This document shows, piece after piece, positions 20,975 through 29,722 of a stretch of DNA of 64,000 nucleotides. Made by a program: the position numbers and the translations under genes. The notes below the pieces were generated by a model. It saw nothing but the letters and a program-made list of their open reading frames with translations. It had not been told where the DNA came from and did not search any database. The DNA comes from Streptomyces shenzhenensis (GTDB lineage Bacteria; Actinomycetota; Actinomycetes; Streptomycetales; Streptomycetaceae), in the NCBI RefSeq assembly GCF_003688995.1, contig NZ_PENI01000009.1:186001-250000 (forward strand), written 5' to 3'. Each line of letters begins with the position of its first letter. Within the stretch, counting starts at the first letter, position 1.

Positions 20975-21932
20975 TGAATTTCACCCTCGGGTCGAACAGG
21001 CCGTAGAGCAGGTCCGCGAGCAGATTGCCGACGAGTACGGCGGCGGTGGCCAGCGTGCTCAGCGCGGCCAGCAGCGGGAAGTCGACGGCGGTGGCCGCCT
21101 CCACGGTGGCCGCCGCGATTCCGGGCCAACTGAAGACGCTCTCCACCAGCAGGGCACCGGTGATGAGTTCGGGCACCCGGGAACCGATCAGTGTGAGCAC
21201 CGGCAGCAGGCCCGAGCGCAGGGCGTGGCCGAACAGGACAGTGGTTTCGCTCAAACCCCTTGCGCGGGCCCCACGTACGGGATCCTCGGCGAGTGCGTCG
21301 CCGACGCCCTGGCGGACGTACAAGGTGAACCAGGGGAGTTGCGAGACGGCGAGCACCCCGGCGGGCAGCACGAGGTGGCTCGCCACTTGACCGGGCGTGA
21401 CCTGCTCGCTCGCCGTGTCGGTGAGACCGCCGGCCGGAAGCAGGTCCAGTTGGAGGGCGAAGAGCCAGATGGCCAGCAGCGCGAGCCAGAACACGGGCGC
21501 CGCTTCCAGAGAGTAGGCGAGGGACGTGACGAGACGGTCGAGTGTGGAACCGGGGCGGCGGGCCGCCAGCACGCCGAGCACCGTGCCCGTCAGCACGGCC
21601 ACCGCGAACGCGACCGCGCACAACAGGCTGGACCAGACGAGGCGTTCACCGATGACCTGGGCGACCGGCTGCCGCAGCACGCTGGACTGGCCGAGGTCGC
21701 CGGTGAGGGCCGCGGTCAGCCAGTGCCACCAGCGGGAGGCGAACGGCTGGTCCACGCCCATGTTCTCCCGCAGCCGCGCCAGGGTTCCCGCGTCGGCGCC
21801 GAGCGCTGCCGTACCGGCGTATGCCTTGACCGGGTCGAAGGGGGAGGCGGCGGCGGTCGCGAAGACGCCGAAGGTGACGACGAGCAGGACCGGGACGGCG
21901 AACAGCAGCCGCCGCCCCGTCAGGCGGGCCAT
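20964..21932 (-). CDS. ABC permease, OppB/NikB-like
   Basis: A 322-residue permease: N-terminal helix RRLLFAVPVLLVVTFGVF, the conserved periplasmic segment LRENMGVDQPFASRWWHWL, then helices with the EAA-type loop DPVRGARARGLSETTVLFGHALR. ATG 21932 has AGGGGAG about 5-12 bases upstream and lies 20 bases after the binding-protein stop. It is the second gene of the operon. Confidence 0.92.
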   Translation of the reverse strand: MARLTGRRLLFAVPVLLVVTFGVFATAAASPFDPVKAYAGTAALGADAGTLARLRENMGVDQPFASRWWHWLTAALTGDLGQSSVLRQPVAQVIGERLVWSSLLCAVAFAVAVLTGTVLGVLAARRPGSTLDRLVTSLAYSLEAAPVFWLALLAIWLFALQLDLLPAGGLTDTASEQVTPGQVASHLVLPAGVLAVSQLPWFTLYVRQGVGDALAEDPVRGARARGLSETTVLFGHALRSGLLPVLTLIGSRVPELITGALLVESVFSWPGIAAATVEAATAVDFPLLAALSTLATAAVLVGNLLADLLYGLFDPRVKFSDM

Positions 21933-21952
21933 CGCTCCCCAGGGGAGTCGGT

Positions 21953-23539
21953 TCACTTCTTCGGCTGCCAGGCCTCGAGGTCCCACCAGGGGCCGCTGGC
22001 GAAGCCGTGTTCGTGCGGCTCGACCTGGGTGGTCAGGCCGTCCCACCGGTCGGCGAGGACGTAGACGTGGTCGATGTGGGTGAGGAAGGTATAGCCGGGG
22101 TTCTTCACCAGTTCGCGCTGGACGGTGTCGTAGGCGGCCTCGCGGGTCGCCTCGTCCGAGCTGCGGCGGCCGGTGTCGAGCGCCTTGTCCACCACCGCGT
22201 CGTCGTAGCGGGCCATGTTGTTGAAACCGTCGCCGGCCAGGGAGGAGTACAGGAGGGTGTAGAGGCCGTAGTCGGGGTCGCCGCTGCTGCCGAAGCCGGC
22301 CAGCACCGCGTCGGTCTTCATCCGTGGCTCGATGACCTCCCAGGTGGCGCTCTCCACCTTCACCTCGATACCGACCTTCTTGGCGTCGGAGGCATAGGCG
22401 AGGGCGTGGTCCTGGCGGACCTTGTCGCCGGCGGGGCACAGGAGGGTGAAGGAGGCGCGCTGTCCGTCCTTGGCGCGGATGCCGCCGTCGCCGCTCTTCC
22501 AGCCCGCCTGGTCCAGGATCCGCTCGGCCCTGGCGAGGTCCTGCTCGCGCTCGATGCCGTCGGCGAACCAGGAGTCGTCGACCGGCAGCGGCCCGTACGC
22601 CGGGCGGCCGGCGCCGTCCAGGATCGTGTCGACCATCGCCTGGCGGTCCACAGCGGCGTCGAGGGCCTGGCGGACGGCGCGGTCGCCGGTGACCTTGTTC
22701 GCCGTCGGGAGGGTCACCGCGCGGAAGTCGTAGGTCTCCGCGTCGTACGTCTTCTTGGCCTTGTCGTTCTTGAAAGCGGCGGCGAGGTTGGGCGGGAGGA
22801 CCGCGCCGTCGAGGTCGCCGGAGCGCAGCCGGGTGGCGCGTACGTCGTCGTCCTTGATGATCGCCATGGTCACCTTCTTCACCTTCGGCGCACCGCCCCA
22901 GTAGTCGGGGTTGGCCTTGAAGGTGAGCTTCTCGCCCTTGCTCCAGGAGGCGAGGACGTACGGGCCGGTGCCGGTCGGCTCGGTGTTGAAGGGGCCGGCG
23001 TTGGGGTTCTGCTCGCCGGCGATGTGCTCGGGGACGATGGGCAGCACCGTGCGCCCGGCGAAGGGGGCGTAGGGGTACTTGAGTGTGAAGATCACCTTGT
23101 GGTCGCCGTCGGCCCGCACCTGCTTGATGGCGTCCAACTCGCTGCGTGAGGTGTTGTTGGTCTTCGCGTCGAGGATCGTCCTGTACGTGAAGACCACGTC
23201 GGCTGAGGTCAGCGGCTCGCCGTCGCTGAACTTCACGCCGTCGCGCAGGGCGTAGGTGTAGGTGAGGCCGTCGTCGGCGACCTCGGGGAGCGCCTTCGCC
23301 AGGGCCGGCTTCAGCTCCAGGCCGGCGTCCCGGGCGAGCAGACCGTCGAAGATCTTCGAGTTGCCGTCCTTGCCGTAGCCGAGCAGCGGACTGAGGGTGT
23401 CCGGCTCGGAGGCCACGCCGATCACGACGGAGTCGGCCGCGTCGCTGCTGCCCGTGTCGTTGCCAGGGGCCGAGCAGGCGGCGACACAAGTGAGTATCGC
23501 CGCCGTCGCGGCGGCTGTCCGTATCCGTCGGACCGTCAT
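21953..23539 (-). CDS. Solute-binding lipoprotein of the Opp/Nik-type importer
   Basis: A 528-residue family 5 (SBP_bac_5) binding lipoprotein. The signal ends at lipobox VAAC, and family hallmarks include SEPDTLSPLLGYG, LRDGVKFSDGEPLTSADVVFTY, PTGTGPYVL and NPDYWGG. Members bind peptides, dipeptides or nickel complexes. ATG 23539 is the first good start. A perfect TATAAT on the minus strand and a Nur-like box lie 20-50 bases upstream, which favours nickel as substrate. The operon's position beside a metallophore cluster also fits metal uptake. Peptide import remains possible. Confidence 0.9.
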   Translation of the reverse strand: MTVRRIRTAAATAAILTCVAACSAPGNDTGSSDAADSVVIGVASEPDTLSPLLGYGKDGNSKIFDGLLARDAGLELKPALAKALPEVADDGLTYTYALRDGVKFSDGEPLTSADVVFTYRTILDAKTNNTSRSELDAIKQVRADGDHKVIFTLKYPYAPFAGRTVLPIVPEHIAGEQNPNAGPFNTEPTGTGPYVLASWSKGEKLTFKANPDYWGGAPKVKKVTMAIIKDDDVRATRLRSGDLDGAVLPPNLAAAFKNDKAKKTYDAETYDFRAVTLPTANKVTGDRAVRQALDAAVDRQAMVDTILDGAGRPAYGPLPVDDSWFADGIEREQDLARAERILDQAGWKSGDGGIRAKDGQRASFTLLCPAGDKVRQDHALAYASDAKKVGIEVKVESATWEVIEPRMKTDAVLAGFGSSGDPDYGLYTLLYSSLAGDGFNNMARYDDAVVDKALDTGRRSSDEATREAAYDTVQRELVKNPGYTFLTHIDHVYVLADRWDGLTTQVEPHEHGFASGPWWDLEAWQPKK

Positions 23540-23558
23540 GAACCCCACACCCTTATTG

Positions 23559-23589
23559 ATTATATGATGCTGTTGCATATTAATCGCAG
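23559..23589 (-). promoter_or_regulatory. Promoter with possible Nur (nickel-responsive Fur-family) box
   Basis: On the minus strand, TATAAT lies at 23564-23559, 20 bases before the start codon. Just upstream, 23573-23589 reads TTGCATATTAATCGCAG on the plus strand: TTGC, nine bases, GCAG. It has the spacing of the Nur consensus I recall from Streptomyces coelicolor (tTGCaa-N5-ttGCAA) with one mismatch in the core. It would cover the -35 region, a repressing position. The region is strikingly AT-rich for this genome. Confidence 0.45.
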
Positions 23590-23845
23590 TAAGGGCTACC
23601 CAGGTCGGCTGGACGACAATCCGTGGCGCGGGAGTCGCTGATCTTCCAGGTATTGGCAGTACCTCGCAGGCGCTCGCCGACGGATCTACCGTGAAGTGGC
23701 CGGCACAGATCCACGCCGCCCGATCAGGAGGAGGTTCCCGTGCCCTCGGCTCCCACCGAAGCCCTTGCCCACTTTGCGTTCGACGGCGGTCGGTCCGGGA
23801 TCGGGCCCGCCGACGCGTCGCGCGTCGAGCTCCCGGGATCCAGCC

Positions 23846-24757
23846 GTGGCCGACAGTGACAGGAAGGACCTGGCGGGCGAGGTGCGCGAGTTTCTCAGCA
23901 CCCGGCGCGCCCGGATCACACCGGAGCAAGCCGGGCTGCCGGTCTACGGCGGGCAGCGCCGTGTCGCGGGCCTTCGCCGCGAGGAGGTCGCCCTGCTGGC
24001 GGGCATGAGCGTGGACTACTACGTCCGGCTGGAGCGCGGGAACCTCGGCGGAGCCTCCGACTCGGTTCTCGAAGGCCTCGCTCACGCACTGCAGCTCGAC
24101 GAGGCCGAGCGCACTCACCTCTACGACCTGGCCCGCGCGGCGACTCCATCGGACCGGCGGCCCACGGTGACCGCGTCGCGGGTGCGCCCCACGATCCTGC
24201 GGCTGCTCGACTCGATGACCGACGTGCCGGCGTACGTACGCAACGCCCGGTTCGACATCGTGGCCACCAACCTGCTGGGGCGGGCGCTGTACGCGCCGGT
24301 CTTCGACTCGCTGCTGTTCGCCCGGCGCGGACCGGTCAACAGCGTCCGTTTCATGTTCCTGGACCCCGCGAGCAGGAATTTCTGGACCGACTGGGAGAAG
24401 GGCGCCGACGACGCGGTGGCCTTCCTGCGCACCGAGACGGGCCGGGCGCCCCACGACAAGGCGCTGACCGACCTGATTGGAGAGCTGACGACGAGGAGCG
24501 GTGACTTCGCCCGCCGATGGGCCCGCCACGATGTGAAGTTCCACCGTTCCGGAGTGAAGCACCTGCACCACCCGCTGGTCGGCGATCTCGCCCTGCCCTA
24601 CGAGGCCATGGACCTGCCGTCCGACCCGGGCCTCCGCCTCAACTTCTACACCCCCGAACCGGACTCGCGAGAGCGGGAGGCACTCGGTCTCCTGGCCGGC
24701 TGGGCGAGCACCGGCACAGCCGTGCCCTTCGGGAGCGACCGGCCGGGGAACGACTGA
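23846..24757 (+). CDS. XRE-family regulator with MmyB-like ligand domain
   Basis: A 303-residue transcription factor: an N-terminal helix-turn-helix (about 15-85) with REEVALLAGMSVDYYVRLERG, followed by an MmyB-type PAS-like ligand-binding domain containing VPAYVRNARFDIVATN and FMFLDPASRNFWTDW. Such proteins usually control one adjacent oxidoreductase gene. GTG 23846 starts a sensible N-terminus (VADSDRKDL); the open frame from 23696 adds a low-complexity Arg/Pro leader unlike the family. The aldo/keto reductase gene begins 25 bases downstream and is the likely target. Confidence 0.88.
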   Translation: MADSDRKDLAGEVREFLSTRRARITPEQAGLPVYGGQRRVAGLRREEVALLAGMSVDYYVRLERGNLGGASDSVLEGLAHALQLDEAERTHLYDLARAATPSDRRPTVTASRVRPTILRLLDSMTDVPAYVRNARFDIVATNLLGRALYAPVFDSLLFARRGPVNSVRFMFLDPASRNFWTDWEKGADDAVAFLRTETGRAPHDKALTDLIGELTTRSGDFARRWARHDVKFHRSGVKHLHHPLVGDLALPYEAMDLPSDPGLRLNFYTPEPDSREREALGLLAGWASTGTAVPFGSDRPGND

Positions 24758-24782
24758 CCACACGAACGAGGAGAACGGCTTC

Positions 24783-25802
24783 ATGCAGTACCGACCGCTC
24801 GGCCGCACCGGAGTCCAGGTCAGCCCCCTCTGCCTGGGCGCGATGATGTTCGGCCCCTGGGGCAACGAGGACGAGTCCGACTCGATACGGATCATCCACC
24901 GCGCCCTCGACGCGGGCATCAACTTCATCGACACCGCCGACGTGTACTCCGGCGGTGTCTCGGAGGAGATCGTCGGCAAGGCGCTCAAGGACCGCCGCGA
25001 GGACGTCTTCCTCGCCACCAAGTTCTTCATGCCCATGGACCAGGACGACCCCAACCAGCGCGGAGGCTCGCGGCGCTGGATCATACGCGCGGTCGAGAAC
25101 TCCCTGCGGCGCCTGGACACTGACCACATCGACCTCTACCAGGTCCACCGCCCCAGCCCGGACACCGACGTCGACGAGACCCTCGGCGCCCTCTCCGACC
25201 TCGTCCACCAGGGCAAGGTCCGCTACATCGGCTCCTCGTCCTACTCCGGCGCCCAGATCGTCGAGGCCCAGTGGACCTCACGGGAGCGGCGCCTGGAGCG
25301 GTTCGTGACCGAGCAGCCGCCGTACTCGATCCTGGTCCGCGGTATCGAGGAGGACGTCCTCCCCACCGCGCGCCGACACGGCATGGGCACGCTCACCTAC
25401 AGCCCGCTCGCCGGCGGCTGGCTCTCGGGCCGCTACCGCAAGGACAACACCTCCGGCCCCGCCTCCGCGGCGCGCCCCGCGGCCCGCTTCGACCTGACCA
25501 GCCCCGCCAACCAGCGCAAGCTCGACGCCGTCGAACAGCTCGCGCTCCTGGCGGAGAAGGCCGGCCTCACTCTGATCGAGCTGGCGGTCGCCTTCGCCAT
25601 CGCCCACCCGGGCGTCACCTCGGCGATCATCGGACCGCGCACCAGGGAGCAACTGGAGGCGTTCCTGCCCGGCGCCGACGTCACGCTCTCGGCCGACGTC
25701 CTCGACCGCATCGACGAGATCGTGGCACCCGGGGTGACCGTCAACCCCGCCGACAACAGCTACGGCGACTTCGAACTGCGCGCCGGCCAACGCCGACGCT
25801 GA
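24783..25802 (+). CDS. Aldo/keto reductase
   Basis: A 339-residue NADPH-dependent oxidoreductase with an (alpha/beta)8 barrel. The catalytic tetrad is seen as Asp50, Tyr55, Lys80 and His122 (IDTADVYSGG, LATKFF, YQVHRP). The family reduces aldehydes and ketones; the natural substrate here is unknown. The start has GAGGAG about 9 bases upstream. It is co-directional with the MmyB-like regulator gene that precedes it, a pairing often seen in streptomycetes. Confidence 0.93.
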   Translation: MQYRPLGRTGVQVSPLCLGAMMFGPWGNEDESDSIRIIHRALDAGINFIDTADVYSGGVSEEIVGKALKDRREDVFLATKFFMPMDQDDPNQRGGSRRWIIRAVENSLRRLDTDHIDLYQVHRPSPDTDVDETLGALSDLVHQGKVRYIGSSSYSGAQIVEAQWTSRERRLERFVTEQPPYSILVRGIEEDVLPTARRHGMGTLTYSPLAGGWLSGRYRKDNTSGPASAARPAARFDLTSPANQRKLDAVEQLALLAEKAGLTLIELAVAFAIAHPGVTSAIIGPRTREQLEAFLPGADVTLSADVLDRIDEIVAPGVTVNPADNSYGDFELRAGQRRR

Positions 25803-25859
25803 GGCGAGCCCGACCGGGCGCCTGGGGCGTCCCGGTCCGGCCTCAGGGACGATGGGGCC

Positions 25860-26315
25860 ATGGATCCATTGCTGCACCAACTACCGGCCGTTTTCTGGAC
25901 CGTTCCGTACGTGGGCTCTCGGTATCCGGGGTCGTCGGAGGTGGCTGACCGGCCCAGCCTGGAGGAGGGCGCGAACTGCCAGCTGTTCGCCTACGAGGTG
26001 CTTCGGCACTTCGGCCCGGCTCCGCCTGATCTGCGTTCGAGTGAACTGTGGGCCGATACGCGGGCCACAGCTCGCGTAGGGGTTGCCCAGCCCCTCGACC
26101 TGGTGTTGTTCAACGCCACCGACGATGCTTATGGCGCCCACGTAGGAGTCTGGGTGAACGAGGGACGAGTGCTGCATCTGTGCGCGGAGACAGGGCGCCC
26201 GGTGGTCTGGGAGATGACGGAGTTCGCGACCCGGCCGCGCTATCGGGTCTTGATCGGCATCAAGCGCGTGGTCGACAGGGGGCTGCTCGCATCGCCCGGC
26301 CACAGGTTGGGATGA
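25860..26315 (+). CDS. Small NlpC/P60-like cysteine peptidase-fold protein
   Basis: A 151-residue protein without a signal peptide. It has a Cys40 in GANCQLFAY and His94 in YGAHVGVWV, with a third polar residue, His106, in VLHLC. This spacing is like the papain-like NlpC/P60 fold of cell-wall or amide hydrolases. It is shorter than typical secreted members and probably cytoplasmic. The start is ATG 25860. Its GC content and codon use are a little lower than its neighbours. Function is unknown. Confidence 0.6.
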   Translation: MDPLLHQLPAVFWTVPYVGSRYPGSSEVADRPSLEEGANCQLFAYEVLRHFGPAPPDLRSSELWADTRATARVGVAQPLDLVLFNATDDAYGAHVGVWVNEGRVLHLCAETGRPVVWEMTEFATRPRYRVLIGIKRVVDRGLLASPGHRLG

Positions 26316-26367
26316 CCTTGCGGTGGCGGGTGTGTTCACGGCAGACGGAGGCCCCGCGTGCTATCGC

Positions 26368-27240
26368 CTACTTGAGGCCTCCCGCGGTCAGGCCGGCGAC
26401 GATGCGTCGCTGGAAGGTCAGGACCGCGATGACGAGAGGGACGGTGACGACGACCCCGGCCGCCATCTGCGTTCCGTACGGCTGGTCGAAGCCGTAGGCA
26501 CCTGTGAAGCGGGAGATGGCGACAGTGGCTGTCTGCATGTCCTTCTTGTTGACCATGGAAAGCGCGATGATGAAGTCGTTCCAGGCGGCGATGAAGGTGA
26601 TGATCGCGGTGGTGAACACGCCGGGTGCGGCGAGCGGGAGGATGACCTTGCGGAAGGCTTGACCCCTGGTGCATCCGTCGATCATCGCCGCTTGTTCCAG
26701 TTCGGCGGGGAGTTGACGGAAGAACGACGCCAAGTACCAGACGGCCAGGGGAAGGGCGAACGACAGGCTCGGCACGATCATGGCCTGGTAGGTGTTGATC
26801 CATTTGATGTCGGTGAAGAGCTTCAGCAGCGGCACGACGATGGAGATCGGCGGGAACATGGATGTCGCGATGATGACTGCCGCGACCAGGTTCTTGAAGC
26901 GGAACTCCAGCCGTGCCAGGGCGTAGGCCGCAACGGTACCGATCACCAGGGTGATGACCGTGGTGATGCCCGCCACGATGAGGCTGTTGAGTAGCGCGCG
27001 TTCGAATCCGACATCGGGCTTGAACACCGCGCTGAAGTTTGCGGTGGACCATGGCCTGGGCAGGGCGGAGAGCTGGAACTGGTCCGAGGGCCGGCGGAAT
27101 GCGGAGACCGTCATCCAGTAGAACGGCGCCAGGCAGTAGACGATGATGACGGCCATGCCGAAGTAGCGGAGGACGACCGCGACACCCGAACGCGTGGCAC
27201 TCGCTCTCCTTCCGGGCCGGCCCGTAGTAAGGGTGGTCAT
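26368..27240 (-). CDS. Sugar ABC permease, MalG-like
   Basis: A 290-residue permease of the carbohydrate uptake family 1. Six helices are evident, and the cytoplasmic EAA loop reads EQAAMIDGCTRGQAFRKVILPLAAPG. Its start overlaps the MalF-like gene stop (ATGA), so the pair is co-translated. It ends the minus-strand sugar operon. No ATPase gene is present; in streptomycetes such importers usually share the multi-use ATPase MsiK encoded elsewhere. Confidence 0.93.
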   Translation of the reverse strand: MTTLTTGRPGRRASATRSGVAVVLRYFGMAVIIVYCLAPFYWMTVSAFRRPSDQFQLSALPRPWSTANFSAVFKPDVGFERALLNSLIVAGITTVITLVIGTVAAYALARLEFRFKNLVAAVIIATSMFPPISIVVPLLKLFTDIKWINTYQAMIVPSLSFALPLAVWYLASFFRQLPAELEQAAMIDGCTRGQAFRKVILPLAAPGVFTTAIITFIAAWNDFIIALSMVNKKDMQTATVAISRFTGAYGFDQPYGTQMAAGVVVTVPLVIAVLTFQRRIVAGLTAGGLK

Positions 27241-28259
27241 GCGGGAGTTCCCCTTCCTGCGAGCGAGCGGGTTGCCGACCGGCGCCGCCGCGCCGGAGTC
27301 TTGGCGCGCGCTTCGGCGATGAGATCGGTGCCGAGGATCTTGACGAACGCGTAGGCGACGATGACGACATACAGGAACAGCAGCGTGGCGTAGGCCGCGG
27401 CAGGCCCGTAGTGCAGGTTGTTGGCTTCATTGAAGGCGAGCACGGACAGCGTCTGCACGGAGTGTTTCTGGTTTCCCACCAGCAGGTAGGGCAGGTCGAA
27501 CATGCGCAGCACGTCGAGGAGTCGGAACAGCACGGCGACAAGGAGGGCCGGCTTGACCAGCGGCAGCGTGATCTTTCGGAACTGAACCCAGGCATTCGCG
27601 CCGTCCACGCGGGCCGCCTCGTGGAGTTCGGCGGGAATGAGCTGGAGGCCGGCGAGCGTGAGCAGGCCGATGAAGGGGGCGGTCTTCCAGGTGTCGGCGA
27701 TGACGACGGCCCACTTGGCCGGCCAGCCGTCCGCGGCCCACAGGATCTGCTGCCCCAGGAGCTTGTTGGCGATGCCGTTGGCGTCGAAGATCCATCGCCA
27801 GAGCAGGCCGGACACGGCGGTGGGAACCGCCCAGGGCACCAGGATGCCGGCGCGGAGGAGCGCACGGCCGCGCAGCGCATGATGCATGACCAGCGCCATG
27901 GCCAGACCGACGGCGGCTTCGAGGACCACGGAGGTGACCGTGAAGAAGGTGGTGTTGCCGAAGGCGTTCCAGAACCGGGAGCCGCCTGCACCGGTGAACG
28001 CGTCGGTGTAGTTGCGCAGGCCGACGAAGTGCTCGCCGCTGACGACGAAGCCGTTCGCGTCCAGTCCTTCGCCACGCCGATAGAGGGACTCGCGCAGTGC
28101 GGAGACCAGCGGGTAGCCGATGACCAGGGCCAGGACGAGAAAAGTGGGCGAGAGCAGTACGGCGGCGAGGCGGCCTTCGCCGTGATCGGCCCGGCGGGTG
28201 CTGCTTTTCGGCGCAGGCTTTGTGGGAGGTAGAGCAACGGCGGGTGCAGTAGTGGTCAT
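27237..28259 (-). CDS. Sugar ABC permease, MalF-like
   Basis: A 340-residue permease with an extended N-terminus, about six helices and the EAA loop HEAARVDGANAWVQFRKITLPLVKP. It pairs with the MalG-like permease to form the channel for the sugar bound by the lipoprotein encoded just upstream. The intergenic space to that gene is 62 bases with no clear terminator. Confidence 0.93.
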   Translation of the reverse strand: MTTTAPAVALPPTKPAPKSSTRRADHGEGRLAAVLLSPTFLVLALVIGYPLVSALRESLYRRGEGLDANGFVVSGEHFVGLRNYTDAFTGAGGSRFWNAFGNTTFFTVTSVVLEAAVGLAMALVMHHALRGRALLRAGILVPWAVPTAVSGLLWRWIFDANGIANKLLGQQILWAADGWPAKWAVVIADTWKTAPFIGLLTLAGLQLIPAELHEAARVDGANAWVQFRKITLPLVKPALLVAVLFRLLDVLRMFDLPYLLVGNQKHSVQTLSVLAFNEANNLHYGPAAAYATLLFLYVVIVAYAFVKILGTDLIAEARAKTPARRRRSATRSLAGRGTPA

Positions 28260-28321
28260 GAAGGGCTCGGTCTTCCGTGCGATCAGTCAGGAGGAGACGG
28301 GGCCGCGCCTGGCCCTTCCGG

Positions 28322-29641
28322 TCACGGCTGAGAAGTGATCTGCGTCAGTTTGGTCTGCAGCGAGGCCAGCGCGGTGTCGGGGCCGGCCTGACCGGAGAGC
28401 ACGGGGTAGATCGCGTCCTGGACGGCCGCGGACACATCGCCGTAGCGAACGGCCTTCGGACGGGCGACTGCGGCGTCCAGCGACTGCTTGAGGTCGGCCA
28501 GGTACGGGAACTTCTTCTGGAGGGCGCGGTCCTCGTACAGGGCGGCTCGGGTGGGAGCGGTGGACGCGGCGAGCAGGTTGGCGCGTTCGGAACTGTCGCT
28601 TGTCAGGTAGGTGATGAAGTCGCGGGCGGTCGTCTTGTGCCGGGTGAAGGACGAGACGGCGAGGTTGTAGCCGCCCAGGGTCGACGAGCCGGTGCTGTCG
28701 AGGCCGGGCAGGGGCGCCACGTCGAACTTGCCGGCGACCTTGGAGGAGCCGTCGGTCTTGTTGGCCAGGTCCCACACGTAAGGCCAGTTGCGCATGAAGA
28801 TCGCTTTTCCGGACTGGAACGCCTTCCGTCCGTTCTCTTCCTGGTAAGTGAGCTCCTCCTGCGGGATGGTGCCGTCCTTGAAGGCGCCCGCCAGCCAGGC
28901 AAGTGCGGTCTTCGCCTGGGGGGTGTTGACGGTGGGGTTGCCGTCGGTGTCGAAGACATGCCCCCCGGAGGACTGCACGGCCTCGGAGAAGTTGACGACC
29001 AGGCCCTCGTACTTGTCGAACTGCCCCGCGTAGCAGGAGGCCCCCTTGGCCTGCGGCAGGGCCTTCACCTTGGCGCAGTCGGCCTGCATCTCCTGCCAGG
29101 TGGTCGGTGGCGTCTTGACTCCCGCGGCGGTGAGCAGATCGCTTCGGTAGAAGAGCAGGCCGCCGTTGGTCTGCCACGGGACGCTGTAGAGGGTGCCGCG
29201 GTACGTGGCCGAATCGACGGCGGCCGGGAGCAGGCCGCTCGTGCTGGTCGAGGCGGGCATCGCGTCGATCCACCGGTTGGCCGCGAACTCGGAGGTCCAC
29301 GTCACGTCAAGTCCGAGCACCGAGAAGGCGGTCGACTTGACCTGGGCGTTCTGCTGGAGCTGCTGCAGTTGGGCGTCGGCGGAGGCCGGGAGTTCGTCCA
29401 GCGTGACCTTCTCGGAGGGGTGAGCGGTGTTCCAGGCGTCCACCTGCTTCTGCAGGGCGCCGGAGGTGTCCTTGCCGACGGCGAAGGTGATGGGACCACG
29501 ATCGGTGCCGCTGTCTGCTGTGGACGCCTTGTCGTTGGCGTCGCCGCTGGAGCAGCCGGCCAGGACCAGGGCAGTGGTGGCTGCCAGGGCTGCCAGGCCG
29601 GCGGTTCTCGACGTACGCCAGGTGGTGCGGGTGCGGCTCAT
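28322..29641 (-). CDS. Sugar-binding lipoprotein of the ABC importer
   Basis: A 439-residue family 1 solute-binding protein. The signal peptide ends in lipobox VLAGC, then a Ser/Asp-rich linker and the fold with ITFAVGKDTSG and the AAFSSGKA-type motif FQSGKAIFMRNWPYV. Family members bind oligosaccharides. It sits between the debranching-type glycosidase gene and the two permease genes on the same strand. The bound sugar is probably a glucan or related oligosaccharide because of the co-transcribed glycosidase, but this is inference. Confidence 0.92.
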   Translation of the reverse strand: MSRTRTTWRTSRTAGLAALAATTALVLAGCSSGDANDKASTADSGTDRGPITFAVGKDTSGALQKQVDAWNTAHPSEKVTLDELPASADAQLQQLQQNAQVKSTAFSVLGLDVTWTSEFAANRWIDAMPASTSTSGLLPAAVDSATYRGTLYSVPWQTNGGLLFYRSDLLTAAGVKTPPTTWQEMQADCAKVKALPQAKGASCYAGQFDKYEGLVVNFSEAVQSSGGHVFDTDGNPTVNTPQAKTALAWLAGAFKDGTIPQEELTYQEENGRKAFQSGKAIFMRNWPYVWDLANKTDGSSKVAGKFDVAPLPGLDSTGSSTLGGYNLAVSSFTRHKTTARDFITYLTSDSSERANLLAASTAPTRAALYEDRALQKKFPYLADLKQSLDAAVARPKAVRYGDVSAAVQDAIYPVLSGQAGPDTALASLQTKLTQITSQP

Positions 29642-29722
29642 GTGTGCTCCTTGCGGTAGTACGGGACGGGAAGCGGGTGTGGCTCGCGAGCGGTCGTCGC
29701 GGGGCCGGTAGGGGAGTCTCGG

